Counted from the stretch's first letter, positions 17,702 to 27,226 are shown. The stretch is DNA of 64,000 nt from Lachnospiraceae bacterium (GCA_028689655.1 JAQVCT010000002.1:62001-126000), one strand, 5' to 3'. Numbers and translations: made by a program. Notes: generated by a model not told the origin, from the letters alone.

Positions 17702-18762
17702 TGAAATATCCCTCGATTCTTGATCTCTCTGTCACTCATAATCGCAGGAAGTACGATTTCCACATCCGTCCCCTCCCCCTCAATGGAGTACACATGCATT
17801 CCGTATTCTTCCCCAAAGATCAGATGAATACGGTTGTTGACGTTAGCCAGGGCGATCCCACCTTTGGTCTCTGACTGTTGATATGACACCGCAGAGCTGT
17901 CTTTCCTCAGTTTCTTATTTAATTCCAGCAGGGTATTCTCATCCATCCCGATCCCATCGTCTGAGATTCTGATGATCAGTCTTCTCTCTGTCCTCTCGAA
18001 CTGAATACGCAGATTTCCTGTTCCAATCTTCAATTCCGTTCCATGGATAATACTGTTCTCTAAAATAGGCTGGAGCGTAAGCTTGGGAATCCTGCAATGA
18101 ATGATCTCCTCCCACTCTTCCTCCCGGTAGTCAATGTGCATCTGAAGCCTGCTGCCAAATCGATACTGCTGAATGCGAAAGTAAGTCTTGCAGTTCTCCA
18201 GTTCTTCCTCCACGGACACAAGGTTTTCCACCTTGGATATGGTATAGCGAAAAAATGTGGCAAGTGCCTCTGTCATATCCGCAACGCTGTCCAGCCCGGC
18301 GATCAACGCTTCACTCCTGATACTCTCCAGGGTATTATACAGGAAATGCGGATTGATCTGATTTTGCAGTGCCAGGTACTGTGCCTGCCGCTTATTTAGA
18401 TCAAATACCTTGGGGGAATGAAAAATCTGCTCCATTTTCTCTAATTGCATCTCCGTATTGGGCGTCAGCAGGGGCAGCTGGTATTCCTTAAAATCCGTCA
18501 TGACATAGCCATCCAAAAATCTTCGGACAAATTTCTCCGATCTTTGATAAGGCGCAGCGATTCTTCCGAAAACATATAGTAAAAATAAAACAGTCGCCAG
18601 CGTCATGGTGATAAGAGGCCATAATGGTGCCAGTCCCTGCACCAAAAGGTGAAACTGATACCCGATCTGAAGCATCATGAATATTACAATGACCATATAC
18701 AGGAACGCAACACGATAGGATATAAAACGAAATTTTTTAACAAATCTTTTTATCTGTTCCAT
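17698..18762 (-). CDS. YesM-type sensor histidine kinase, minimal extracellular loop
   Basis: 354 residues with two membrane segments near the N-terminus (about residues 15-40 and 47-68) separated by only a few residues, so there is almost no outside sensor domain and no HAMP is obvious. The His_kinase domain has QINPHFLYNTLESIR (phospho-acceptor His) and the ATPase domain has LQPILENSIIHG and DDGIGMDENTL. It phosphorylates the AraC-type regulator encoded 88 nt upstream. The lack of an input domain suggests it reads the state of a membrane partner, possibly the importer encoded in the same locus. Confidence 0.9.
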   Translation of the reverse strand: MEQIKRFVKKFRFISYRVAFLYMVIVIFMMLQIGYQFHLLVQGLAPLWPLITMTLATVLFLLYVFGRIAAPYQRSEKFVRRFLDGYVMTDFKEYQLPLLTPNTEMQLEKMEQIFHSPKVFDLNKRQAQYLALQNQINPHFLYNTLESIRSEALIAGLDSVADMTEALATFFRYTISKVENLVSVEEELENCKTYFRIQQYRFGSRLQMHIDYREEEWEEIIHCRIPKLTLQPILENSIIHGTELKIGTGNLRIQFERTERRLIIRISDDGIGMDENTLLELNKKLRKDSSAVSYQQSETKGGIALANVNNRIHLIFGEEYGMHVYSIEGEGTDVEIVLPAIMSDREIKNRGIFQ

Positions 18763-18850
18763 GGGATATTACCTCTTCTGCCACACATTTTATCCATTGC
18801 CTTTTCCAATGCGCTCTTCCAAATCCATTCTCTTATGTCAACCTGCTGTC

Positions 18851-20440
18851 CTATCCATAGAGCTTCCGGTAGGCTCCCGGTTTCAGGCCCGTCGCTTTAT
18901 CAAAGGTATGAGTAAAATGTTTCAGGTCATTGTATCCTACCTTTTTACAAATATCAGAAACAGACCCATTGGTCTCACGCAGGAGAATCTTCGCCTGTTC
19001 AATGCGAATATTGATGAGATATTTTGCAAATCCTTCTCCAATTTCTTTCTTGAATAACACACTGAAATATCCCGAACTCAATCCCACCACATCGCTGACT
19101 TGTTCCAGCGTGATCTGCTCACTATAGTGATTCTGTATGTATTGCTTCGCCAGTCTGATGGGGCGCAGAGCGTCATTTTCCCGCTCATTCTTCATCTGCT
19201 CCATGGCATCTGTCTGCAGCATGATCAGACATTGAAATAACTCCGTGATGGTGCCGCTCTGATCACATTGCTGCTCATAGATCCTCAATTTTTCATTTCT
19301 GTCCTTACATTTTATCTGCATGAGGAAGAGATTTCCCGCTGACTTTACCAGCTCAAATATCTCATATCCCCTGATATTGCGCATATTTGTCACTGCATTC
19401 TGAAGAGCCCCTGCCGTTGCTGCCGCCTCATCCACGCTCAGCACCTCCAGGGCATGAAGAATCTTTCTGGAGAAATCCTCCAGTAGATTACTGTCCTGTA
19501 GTCCTGTACTTTCCGCCATCTTCTCAATGACATGTCCGGTTCCCACCAGGATCCGCTCCTGAATCAACCGGGTGCTTCCCTTTAAGGATTCCGCCAGTTC
19601 CTCCGGTCTTTTTACCGGGATTCCCATGGCCATGGAGAAATCGATTGGTCCTAAGATGCTCTTCTGTACCGTGAGCTGATTAAGACAGTCACGCATGATC
19701 CTGCGGACATCACTCTGGTTTTTGACAGCATAATTCAGTATTCCATAGGCCACATGTTCCCCCATGCAGAGCACCAATTCATAACATACAGGCTTCATAT
19801 TTCCTTTTATGATATCCACTGCTTTTTCAAACACCACCTTTTGAGCCGCCTCGCTGACCTTTTTCATATCAAAGTCAAATTTTAGACAAAAACCCTGAAA
19901 AATTCCTGGCTTTACCTGTAAATAGTATTCTTTCTCCAGGGCGTCCAAGGTAATGACAGGTGGTTCCTTCTCCAGTAAATCCCAGATCAGATTATGTTTC
20001 ATGCGATTTCTATCATTTTCACTGTTTTTCAGTAGCCGCTTGATATCGCTCTCTGTCTCATTGCGATCCGCTATGGCATTGCGAAGCTTTTCCAGTGTCT
20101 GGGTCAGTTCCAGCTTATTGATGGGCTTCAGCAGATAATTTCCCACACCGTATCTCATAGCTGTCTGTGCGTAGGAAAAATGAGCATACCCGCTGATGAT
20201 CACGATCTCCAGCTGGGGATTACTTTTCTTCACGTTCTGTATCAGTTCCAGCCCGTCACAGCCAGGCATGCGGATATCCGTGATGAGAATATCCGGGTGA
20301 AGTTCTTCCACCAGTTCGATTGCCTCCAGTCCATTGGAAGCGACCCCTGCCACTTCCATCTGCAGGGCATTCCAGTCCATAAGGGCCTGTATCAGTCTAC
20401 ATATCCGTTCTTCATCATCTGCTATTACAACTTTTAACAT
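18851..20440 (-). CDS. Response regulator, REC + AraC DNA-binding domain (YesN type)
   Basis: N-terminal receiver domain (MLKVVIADDEERI; phospho-acceptor Asp in DILITDIRMPG; Lys in YLLKPINK), a long middle region, and a C-terminal AraC-type double helix-turn-helix (ITLEQVSDVVGLSSGYFSVLF and SVSDICKKVGYNDLKHF). About 530 residues. The start is uncertain: ATG at 20440 or GTG six bases earlier suits the AAAGG site better than ATG at 20452. Its probable target is the direct repeat at the importer promoter (25217-25247). Confidence 0.9.
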   Translation of the reverse strand: MLKVVIADDEERICRLIQALMDWNALQMEVAGVASNGLEAIELVEELHPDILITDIRMPGCDGLELIQNVKKSNPQLEIVIISGYAHFSYAQTAMRYGVGNYLLKPINKLELTQTLEKLRNAIADRNETESDIKRLLKNSENDRNRMKHNLIWDLLEKEPPVITLDALEKEYYLQVKPGIFQGFCLKFDFDMKKVSEAAQKVVFEKAVDIIKGNMKPVCYELVLCMGEHVAYGILNYAVKNQSDVRRIMRDCLNQLTVQKSILGPIDFSMAMGIPVKRPEELAESLKGSTRLIQERILVGTGHVIEKMAESTGLQDSNLLEDFSRKILHALEVLSVDEAAATAGALQNAVTNMRNIRGYEIFELVKSAGNLFLMQIKCKDRNEKLRIYEQQCDQSGTITELFQCLIMLQTDAMEQMKNERENDALRPIRLAKQYIQNHYSEQITLEQVSDVVGLSSGYFSVLFKKEIGEGFAKYLINIRIEQAKILLRETNGSVSDICKKVGYNDLKHFTHTFDKATGLKPGAYRKLYG

Positions 20441-20464
20441 TGCCACGACCATGCCTTTCTGACG

Positions 20465-20494
20465 CAGATTACTGCGTAATCTGGTCATATTATA
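20465..20494 (-). promoter_or_regulatory. Response regulator promoter and leader inverted repeat
   Basis: Extended -10 TGGTATAAT on the minus strand (TATAAT at 20489-20494) with no good -35. Just downstream the RNA carries CAGATTAC-TGC-GTAATCTG (20465-20483), a perfect 8-bp inverted repeat that could be an operator at the start site or a small hairpin. Immediately upstream (20505-20541) CAGCTGG repeats flank a hairpin that may terminate the preceding gene. Confidence 0.45.
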
Positions 20495-20610
20495 CCACAA
20501 AATACCAGCTGGGGACCATGAGGGTTCATGATCGTTCCAGCTGATATTCTCTATTTTCGTTATTTATCTATACCGCTATCCCCTGAATGCTCATAAGATA
20601 TTTGGAGAGA

Positions 20611-22446
20611 TTATTTTGCAAGAACGGATACACCTGTATCTGTCACTGCTCCACCCAGGTCTTCTCCCTCAAGTGCCTGCACACAGGCATCTACACCGGA
20701 AGCACCCATAATATCTGGATTCTGAGCCATGGTACAGAGAAGATTTCCATCTGCGATAAGGTTCATGATGGCATCTGATTTATCAAATCCCACGCCGATG
20801 ATCTCTGGTTTACCGGAAGCTTTGATTGCATTTCCTGCTCCTGTTGTGGAACCTTCGTTACATCCAAAGATACCTACCACGCCCTGGGTAATGTAATTTT
20901 CTGCAATGCTTTGTGACTTTGCTGCATCCCCTTCGCCATACTGTGTCTCTAAGATATTGAAATCGCTGCCTTCGAATGCGGAACGAAAACCTTCCTCACG
21001 CATTACACAGGAGTCTGTTGCTGCATTTACATTGATAACTCCGATGTCACCTGATGTAACACCTGCTGTTTCTAAAGCTTTCTTCATCTCTTCGCCTGCT
21101 GTTTTTCCAGCTGCTTTATTATCTGTGGAGAAGGTTGCTTCTGCCTCTACATTTGCCGGTGAATCTACATATACGATCTTTACACCTGCTGACTGTGCTT
21201 CTTTTAATGCGGATGAGATGGCATCCGGTCCGTTTGCTGCTACCATGATGGCATCATATCCACCTGCCACTGCATTATTCACACACTCGATCTGCTGTGC
21301 ATCATCTTTTGTATTGGGTGCCATGAAAGATACGGCTACACCAACTTTTTCTGCCTCTTTCTGTGCGCCTTCATTTAAGGTTACCCAATGCTGATCGATG
21401 GAATCCATGGTAATCAGAGCGATTTTCCACTCTTTGCTTGCCTTGATATCTGTAGCTGCTGCATCTGCTGCCGGTGCTCCACCTACGGATGCTGCATCAA
21501 TAACGGATACGCCTGTATCTGTCACTGCTCCGCCGAGAGATTTTCCATTGGCTGCGTCCACTGCTGCTTTTACACCTTCATAACCCATAACGTCCGGATT
21601 CTGAGCCATGGTGCAAAGTAAGAAACCGTCTGTGATCAAGTTCAGGATAGCATCTGATTTATCAAAACCAACACCGATGATATCTGCTTTGCCAGAAGCT
21701 TTGATGGCATTTCCTGCTCCTGTTGTAGATCCTTCGTTGCATCCAAAGATACCTGCCACACCCTGTGTGATATAGTTCTCTGCGATACTCTGTGATTTCG
21801 CTGCATCGCCTTCGCCATACTGTGTCTCTAAGATGTTGAAGTCACTGCCTTCGAAAGCTGCACGGAAACCTTCTTCACGGTTTACACAGGAATCTGTTGC
21901 TGCATTTACATTAATGACACCAATGTCACCTGATGTAACGCCCGCTGCTTCCAACGCTTTTTTCATCTCTTCTCCTGCTGTCTGTCCTGCCGCCTTATTA
22001 TCTGTGGAGAAGGTTGCTTCTGCCTCTACATTTGCCGGTGAATCTACGTACACGATCTTCACGCCTGCGGAAGCTGCCTCTTTTAATGCAGATGAGATGG
22101 CATCCGGACCGTTTGCCGCTACTATGATTGCATTATATCCACCTGCTACTGCATTGTTCACACACTCGATCTGCTGGGCATCATCCTTTGTATTGGGTGC
22201 CATAAAAGAAACGGTAACGCCTAATTCTGTTGCTGCCTTCTGTGCACCCTCATTCAATGAGATCCAGTGCTGGTCAATAGAATCCATGGTGATCAATGCA
22301 ACCCTCACATCTCCACCTGCTGTTGCTGCTGTGTCCGTTGCCGTCGTTCCTTCTGTTGCAGCTGTAGTCGTCTTCGCTCCACATCCCATCAGGGTGGTAG
22401 CCACCATTGCAACACAACAGAGCATTGCTAATACTTTCTTTTTCAT
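20611..22446 (-). CDS. Tandem-duplicated sugar-binding lipoprotein (two RbsB-type domains)
   Basis: 611 residues, twice the usual size. A lipoprotein signal ends at Cys22 (TTLMGCG). A Thr/Ala-rich linker leads to domain 1 (about 47-317), an Ala/Asp-rich linker (about 318-341) and domain 2 (about 342-611). Both are type-1 periplasmic-binding folds and share long identical stretches such as FMAPNTKDDAQQIECVNNAV. By eye about 30 of ~265 aligned residues differ. Predicted ligand-contact segments (ITMDSIDQHW, VDSPANVEAE, GCNEGSTTGAG, GFDKSDAI) are kept in both. It captures a pentose/hexose-type ligand for the permease upstream. The reading frame is continuous. Confidence 0.93.
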   Translation of the reverse strand: MKKKVLAMLCCVAMVATTLMGCGAKTTTAATEGTTATDTAATAGGDVRVALITMDSIDQHWISLNEGAQKAATELGVTVSFMAPNTKDDAQQIECVNNAVAGGYNAIIVAANGPDAISSALKEAASAGVKIVYVDSPANVEAEATFSTDNKAAGQTAGEEMKKALEAAGVTSGDIGVINVNAATDSCVNREEGFRAAFEGSDFNILETQYGEGDAAKSQSIAENYITQGVAGIFGCNEGSTTGAGNAIKASGKADIIGVGFDKSDAILNLITDGFLLCTMAQNPDVMGYEGVKAAVDAANGKSLGGAVTDTGVSVIDAASVGGAPAADAAATDIKASKEWKIALITMDSIDQHWVTLNEGAQKEAEKVGVAVSFMAPNTKDDAQQIECVNNAVAGGYDAIMVAANGPDAISSALKEAQSAGVKIVYVDSPANVEAEATFSTDNKAAGKTAGEEMKKALETAGVTSGDIGVINVNAATDSCVMREEGFRSAFEGSDFNILETQYGEGDAAKSQSIAENYITQGVVGIFGCNEGSTTGAGNAIKASGKPEIIGVGFDKSDAIMNLIADGNLLCTMAQNPDIMGASGVDACVQALEGEDLGGAVTDTGVSVLAK

Positions 22447-22504
22447 TCTACATATCCTCCTTTTAACTATCTATCCCTAATCCGCACTTTGCGGTTAGTT
22501 TCCC

Positions 22505-23521
22505 TTAGTTTTTCCTTTTCTTTCCCAGCTGTCCTGTTCTGATTACTACATCCAGCAGCACTGCAAACACTACTATGATACCGATTACGATTCTCTGGAT
22601 ACCTACCTGCGCACCCACCATATTCAATCCATTTTCCAATGTCTGCCATACGGAAGCTCCTGCCAGAGTACCTAACAGAATACCTGTACCACCAAGTGGA
22701 GATACACCACCGATTACGCCTGCCGCTACACCATACATCTCATACATATTGCCGGCTTCCATATTTCCCATGCCAGCCTGTGCACATAAGATCAATCCCA
22801 CGATGCAGGAACAAATGGCGCTTACCAGATATGCTTTGGTGGTGGTGGCCACCACATTTACGCCGGAAAGTTTTGCTGCATCTACATTGGAACCAATTGC
22901 GTAGATATGTCTTCCTGTCCTGGTCTTAGATAATAGGAAGAAAAAGACAATAAATGTAGCAATGGCGATCCAGAAGGTATTGTAGATACCAAGCGTGGTT
23001 CCATAGTAGAAAAAGTTCTGGAATTTATCTGCCACATCTTTGCCAACTCCTGTTGCGATGGCATCTGTGTTACGATTGCCATTTACCATATATGCAACAC
23101 CTCTTGTAACGAACATGGTACCCAGTGTAGCGATAAATGGTGGAAGTTTGAATTTTCCTACCAGGAATCCATTGACAACACCCACGATGAGACAGCTGAT
23201 CAATGTGATGATGATTGCCAATGCAGGATTCACACCTAATGTCATCAGTGTGGCTGCGATCATAGCACTCATACCTGCCATGGAACCGATGGAAAGATCA
23301 ATATTTCCGGTAATCAGTACAAAGCTCTGTGCAATACCAATCAATAAGTATTTGGACATGGAGCGAAGTAAATTCATAATATTCTGTCCGGTAAATACGG
23401 TGTTGTTAATAAGTCCAAATGCACAGTAAATAATAATTAATCCTGCAAACGCTGTTAAAGCTCCACCCATTCCCCTGATTGCCAGCAGCTTCTTAAATGG
23501 ATTTTTTTTGTTTTTATTCAT
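22505..23521 (-). CDS. CUT2 sugar ABC permease (RbsC type)
   Basis: 338 residues with 8-10 hydrophobic segments; the family signature GNIDLSIGSMAGMSA and ITGNIDLS-type start of the BPD_transp_2 domain are visible, and SPLGGTGILLGTLAGA is typical near the C-terminus. It forms the channel for the sugar delivered by the tandem binding protein encoded 58 nt downstream and is energised by the ATPase encoded upstream. Substrate not determinable from sequence alone (ribose, xylose, galactose and others use this family). Confidence 0.93.
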   Translation of the reverse strand: MNKNKKNPFKKLLAIRGMGGALTAFAGLIIIYCAFGLINNTVFTGQNIMNLLRSMSKYLLIGIAQSFVLITGNIDLSIGSMAGMSAMIAATLMTLGVNPALAIIITLISCLIVGVVNGFLVGKFKLPPFIATLGTMFVTRGVAYMVNGNRNTDAIATGVGKDVADKFQNFFYYGTTLGIYNTFWIAIATFIVFFFLLSKTRTGRHIYAIGSNVDAAKLSGVNVVATTTKAYLVSAICSCIVGLILCAQAGMGNMEAGNMYEMYGVAAGVIGGVSPLGGTGILLGTLAGASVWQTLENGLNMVGAQVGIQRIVIGIIVVFAVLLDVVIRTGQLGKKRKN

Positions 23522-23571
23522 TTCTCATATCCTCCCTTGTAATGCACATTCTTCCAGTGCGTTACCTATGT

Positions 23572-23608
23572 ACATGGCTTGCACGTAGTTTAATTTTATA
23601 TGCCATGT
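23572..23608 (-). other. Intergenic hairpin between ATPase and permease genes
   Basis: ACATGGC (23572-23578) and GCCATGT (23602-23608) form a 7-bp stem with a 23-nt loop, 8 nt after the ATPase stop. There is no U-tract, so RNA stabilisation or partial attenuation is more likely than termination. Confidence 0.35.
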
Positions 23609-23615
23609 GCTCCCT

Positions 23616-25115
23616 CTATTGTTTTTTCTCAAAGCTTGTTGCCAATGTTAAGATCTCATTCTGTGTTGTCTCCAGCGCCTGTACCTCTCCTGTAATCCTG
23701 CCATCGCACATTACGATGATTCTGTCTGCGATTCCCATAACCTCCGGCATTTCTGAGGAAACGAAGATAACTGCAATTCCCTGTTTTTTCAACTCGTTCA
23801 TCAGATGATAGATCTCAACTTTGGCACCCACATCGATTCCTCTTGTCGGCTCATCGAAAATCACAACTCTGGAATTTCTTGCAAGCCATTTACCAACGAC
23901 TACCTTCTGCTGATTACCACCGGAGAGGTTTCCTGCATCTATTTCCACATTTGGTGTCTTGATCGTCAGGTCTTTGACTGCTTTATCGCAAAGTTCTTTT
24001 TCCTTTTTGCTGACTACCACGTGGGCTTTGTTGCATACCAGATCAAGATTGGGCAATGTGAGATTATCACGAATACTGAGTTTCGTACACAATCCATCTT
24101 TTTTCCGATCCTCAGGCGCTAATACTACGCCTGCCTTGATGGCATCCATAGGGCATTGAATGCGAATCTCTTTTCCATCCAGATAAAATTCTCCGCTTTC
24201 CTTGGCGTCTACACCAAAGATCGCTCTGGTGGTCTCCGTTCTTCCCGCTCCCATCAGTCCTGCAAAACCTATGATTTCACCCTCATATGCTGAAAAATTA
24301 ATATTTTTTACCATTTTACCAGCATTGAGATTTTTTACTTCGAAAATTTTCTTTCCTTTTTTGCAGTTCACTCTTGGGAATTTGTCTTTGATTTCCCTGC
24401 CCACCATGTTGGAAATGATCTGATCCATGGTGGTGTCTGCAAAATTCATATCTGTTATGTACTGACCATCTCTCATGACTGTCACGCGGTCTACAATGTG
24501 CTGTAGTTCCTCCAATCTGTGTGAGATATATACGATTCCGCATCCATCAGCTTTTAATTTTCCTATGATACGGAACAGTTCTTCTATTTCTTTGGCTGTC
24601 AATGCCGAAGTAGGTTCATCCATGATCAGTATCTTTGCATTGATAGATAAGGCTTTTGCGATTTCCACCATCTGCTGTTTGGAAACTGCAAGTTCTCCCA
24701 CTGTCTGTTTCGGATCAATATCGATTTTCAGATCCTCCAGGATCTCTCGGGCTTCCTCTTCCATCTGTGCATTTTTCAGGACTACCCTGCCCCTCAGTTC
24801 TCTTCCTAAGAACATATTCTCCGCAACAGATAAATGCTTACACATATTCAGTTCCTGGTGAATGATCGCCACTCCCGCTTCCTGTGCCTGTCTCGGGGTC
24901 AGATCATCATATTCTTTTCCAAAGATCTTCATGGTGCCGCCATCTCTGGTATACACACCGCTGAGAATCTTCATCAACGTTGATTTTCCTGCACCATTTT
25001 CTCCCAATAGTGCCATGACTTCCCCTGACCTTAGTTCAAACTTTACATTGTCCAGCGCTTTCACGCCCGGGAAGGATTTGCTGATATTCTCCATGGAGAC
25101 AATTACTTCATTCAT
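23616..25115 (-). CDS. CUT2 sugar ABC ATPase (RbsA/MglA type)
   Basis: About 499 residues with two fused nucleotide-binding domains. The first has Walker A GENGAGKST, signature VSKQQMVEIAKAL and Walker B ILIMDEPTSAL. The second has the naturally altered P-loop GLMGAGRTET, signature LSGGNQQKVVVGKWL and VVIFDEPTRGID. It powers the permease encoded downstream. GTG at 25127 is an alternative start; ATG at 25115 begins MNEVIVSMENISKSF. First gene of the importer operon, after the promoter at 25189-25247. Contrast with the degenerate paralogue at 16208-17701. Confidence 0.94.
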   Translation of the reverse strand: MNEVIVSMENISKSFPGVKALDNVKFELRSGEVMALLGENGAGKSTLMKILSGVYTRDGGTMKIFGKEYDDLTPRQAQEAGVAIIHQELNMCKHLSVAENMFLGRELRGRVVLKNAQMEEEAREILEDLKIDIDPKQTVGELAVSKQQMVEIAKALSINAKILIMDEPTSALTAKEIEELFRIIGKLKADGCGIVYISHRLEELQHIVDRVTVMRDGQYITDMNFADTTMDQIISNMVGREIKDKFPRVNCKKGKKIFEVKNLNAGKMVKNINFSAYEGEIIGFAGLMGAGRTETTRAIFGVDAKESGEFYLDGKEIRIQCPMDAIKAGVVLAPEDRKKDGLCTKLSIRDNLTLPNLDLVCNKAHVVVSKKEKELCDKAVKDLTIKTPNVEIDAGNLSGGNQQKVVVGKWLARNSRVVIFDEPTRGIDVGAKVEIYHLMNELKKQGIAVIFVSSEMPEVMGIADRIIVMCDGRITGEVQALETTQNEILTLATSFEKKQ

Positions 25116-25188
25116 GCTCCCAACCACACCTTTCTATCAGAATTCTATTAAAACAATTCTGTTTTCGTTATCTTTTCTTATATTATTT

Positions 25189-25247
25189 ATTATAACAGAT
25201 AGTTTTTGTGCAAAAAGGGTGGTATTATTAATTTTAGGGGTGGTATT
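25189..25247 (-). promoter_or_regulatory. Importer promoter with direct-repeat activator site
   Basis: On the minus strand two exact copies of AATACCACCC (25238-25247 and 25217-25226), 21 bp apart, stop at a weak -35 (CTTTTT, 25212-25217). A 17-bp spacer and perfect TATAAT (25189-25194) follow. A two-turn direct repeat beside a poor -35 is the usual arrangement for AraC-type activators, so the YesN-type regulator of this locus is the likely binder. Beyond it, 25260-25360 is AT-rich with nothing else recognised. Confidence 0.7.
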
Positions 25248-25363
25248 TTATACATCTTGCATTATTTTATATGTAATACGGTTTTACATATAGTGTTTCT
25301 GCCCAATATTTTGTCATGATTTATTATAAATTAATGTGTTCTATTACATGGTCATGCACACGC

Positions 25364-25397
25364 AAAAGCCGTGCGACCATTCCATCACACGGCTTTT
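25364..25397. terminator. Terminator downstream of the chemoreceptor gene
   Basis: AAAAGCCGTG (25364-25373) pairs with CACGGCTTTT (25388-25397) across a 14-nt loop. The A/T flanks allow termination on both strands; the gene it serves is the minus-strand chemoreceptor ending at 25517. Confidence 0.75.
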
Positions 25398-25510
25398 TGC
25401 TATTCTTTATTTCTACTTCTTATTCCTTATTTCTCGTTTCCTATTTCTATTTCCCGTTTTTTATTTACTGTTTCTTATTTATTTCGTATTTCCTATTTCT
25501 CATTTCCTTT
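25398..25510. repeat. Pyrimidine-rich degenerate TATTTCC/T tract
   Basis: About 110 bp of loosely repeated TATTTCT, TATTTCC and TTCTTAT words, almost free of purines other than A, between the chemoreceptor stop and its terminator. It looks like slippage-grown low-complexity sequence. No open frame of interest. Confidence 0.5.
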
Positions 25511-25516
25511 ATTGGT

Positions 25517-27226
25517 TTACTTTCTTAACTGGAATTTGCTGATCAGTTCATTCAACGTATCTGACTGGGCACTCTGCTCCTCACTGGCTGCCGCTGTCTC
25601 CTCCGCGGTAGCTGAATTATTCTGAACGTTGCTTGCGATCTTGTCCACACTGGATGTGATCTCATTTGCCTTGATGGACTGAATATCAGCCTCCTTCGCC
25701 ACATCCGTCATGATCTGTACACTTTCACTTGCCTGTTTTCCTACCTCTTGCAATGCGTCGGCTGTTTCATTGGATAATTCCAGTCCATTTTCCACTGCTT
25801 CAATGGTTCTCTTCACCAGCGCGTCTGTCTCCGCCACTGCTGAGGCACTGTCATTGGCCAGATTCTTCACTTCCTCTGCCACCACTGCAAAGCCCTTACC
25901 TGCTGCACCTGCTCTGGCAGCCTCAATGGCCGCGTTCAATGCCAGCAGATTGGTCTGAGATGCAATCTCATTGATCGTATTGGTGATTCCCTCGATCTGC
26001 TCTGCACACTGCTTGATTAACAGCATAGCTTCCCCGAGTTTGTCCATCCTTTCACTTCCCGTCTGAAGACTAGCCCCTGCGCTCATGGCTATCTTTGTTG
26101 CCCTTTGGCACTGCTCTGCGGTCTGTGCGATTCCTTTATTCAGTTCTTCTATATTTGCCGCGATGTCCTCCACCGCATTGCTCTGCTCTGTACTGCCTTC
26201 TGCCAATTCTTGAGCCGCCATAGCCATCTGGTTGGCACCTGCCGCCACCTGCTCAGAGGAATCTCCTATGGCAGTAAATGTCTCATTCATATTATCCAGA
26301 ATGGTCTGAAGAGAATTCTTGATCTCACTGAATTGTCCAATATATTCTGCCGTAATGTTAAAGCTCATATCCCCCTGAGACAGCCTTCCCATTACCTTCG
26401 TCATATCTCCTATGATATATTGTAAAAATTCTTTTGTAGTCTTGATCGAACCTATGAGCTGACCAATCTCTGTCTCATCCGGAGCCATGGTAAATTCTTC
26501 ATTCAATATGCCCTTTGCAATGAACTGCATCTGTGACTCAATCTCCTGAATGGGATCGATCAATTCATTTTTAACAAATCTCATATAGGTCTTCTGAATC
26601 TGTAATGCATATAGCAGTGATAATATTGCAAGTACCTCAATGACAACTCCACACCATGTAAAAACAGTCACCCTCCGGCTCACCCGGTCTGTCAATATCT
26701 GTATGAACTGTTCTGTCTTGGCGGTCACATCATCCACACCGCTCTGATATTCTTCCCCATATACATGGGAAAGTGCAGTCTCAAGGTCTCCATCCTTTAC
26801 TGCTGCCATAGCGCTCTCTTCCAGAGGAATCAGGCTGTTAGAAAGATTACTGATCTCCTCTATGAGATTCAGTTCCTCTTTCACCAGTCCAATCTTTTTC
26901 ATGGCCTCCACCGCCTGATCCCTGCTCTTTGTGGTATTTACCTCATTCCAGTAATTACCGTAGTGCTGTTCATCACCATTGGCAGCGTAAGCCCGAACCT
27001 CGTTGGTCAGATACTGGGAACCTTCCCTTAACTGAATTGCATATGTAATTAATTGAGTCTTGTCATTCAGTGCGTTCTGCGTCAGCTGATTAATCGCCAG
27101 AACACCCAGCAATATAACTGCTGTAATGACCAATAATAGTATTGTCTTTCTACTCAGTCTTCGATTTTTCACAGACTGCTTTTCTTTTCCGCCATTCTGT
27201 TGGATATCTAAAGTCTTCTCTTTCAT
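25517..27226 (-). CDS. Methyl-accepting chemotaxis protein
   Basis: About 569 residues. A cytoplasmic N-terminus is followed by a membrane segment ([18 protein letters not shown]), a helical extracellular sensor of about 140 residues, a second membrane segment ([21 protein letters not shown]), a HAMP-like region and the signalling domain. The hairpin tip reads [21 protein letters not shown]. It controls CheA kinase activity in response to an unknown ligand. The ATG at 27226 has a GGAGGGCGAT ribosome site; the TTG at 27238 is not needed. Confidence 0.93.
   Translation of the reverse strand: MKEKTLDIQQNGGKEKQSVKNRRLSRKTILLLVITAVILLGVLAINQLTQNALNDKTQLITYAIQLREGSQYLTNEVRAYAANGDEQHYGNYWNEVNTTKSRDQAVEAMKKIGLVKEELNLIEEISNLSNSLIPLEESAMAAVKDGDLETALSHVYGEEYQSGVDDVTAKTEQFIQILTDRVSRRVTVFTWCGVVIEVLAILSLLYALQIQKTYMRFVKNELIDPIQEIESQMQFIAKGILNEEFTMAPDETEIGQLIGSIKTTKEFLQYIIGDMTKVMGRLSQGDMSFNITAEYIGQFSEIKNSLQTILDNMNETFTAIGDSSEQVAAGANQMAMAAQELAEGSTEQSNAVEDIAANIEELNKGIAQTAEQCQRATKIAMSAGASLQTGSERMDKLGEAMLLIKQCAEQIEGITNTINEIASQTNLLALNAAIEAARAGAAGKGFAVVAEEVKNLANDSASAVAETDALVKRTIEAVENGLELSNETADALQEVGKQASESVQIMTDVAKEADIQSIKANEITSSVDKIASNVQNNSATAEETAAASEEQSAQSDTLNELISKFQLRK

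Noticed and set aside
21833-22480. Plus-strand frame of 215 codons (and a similar one at 20906-21394)
   Set aside because: Both are antisense to the two repeats of the duplicated binding protein and resemble each other only because the repeat does.
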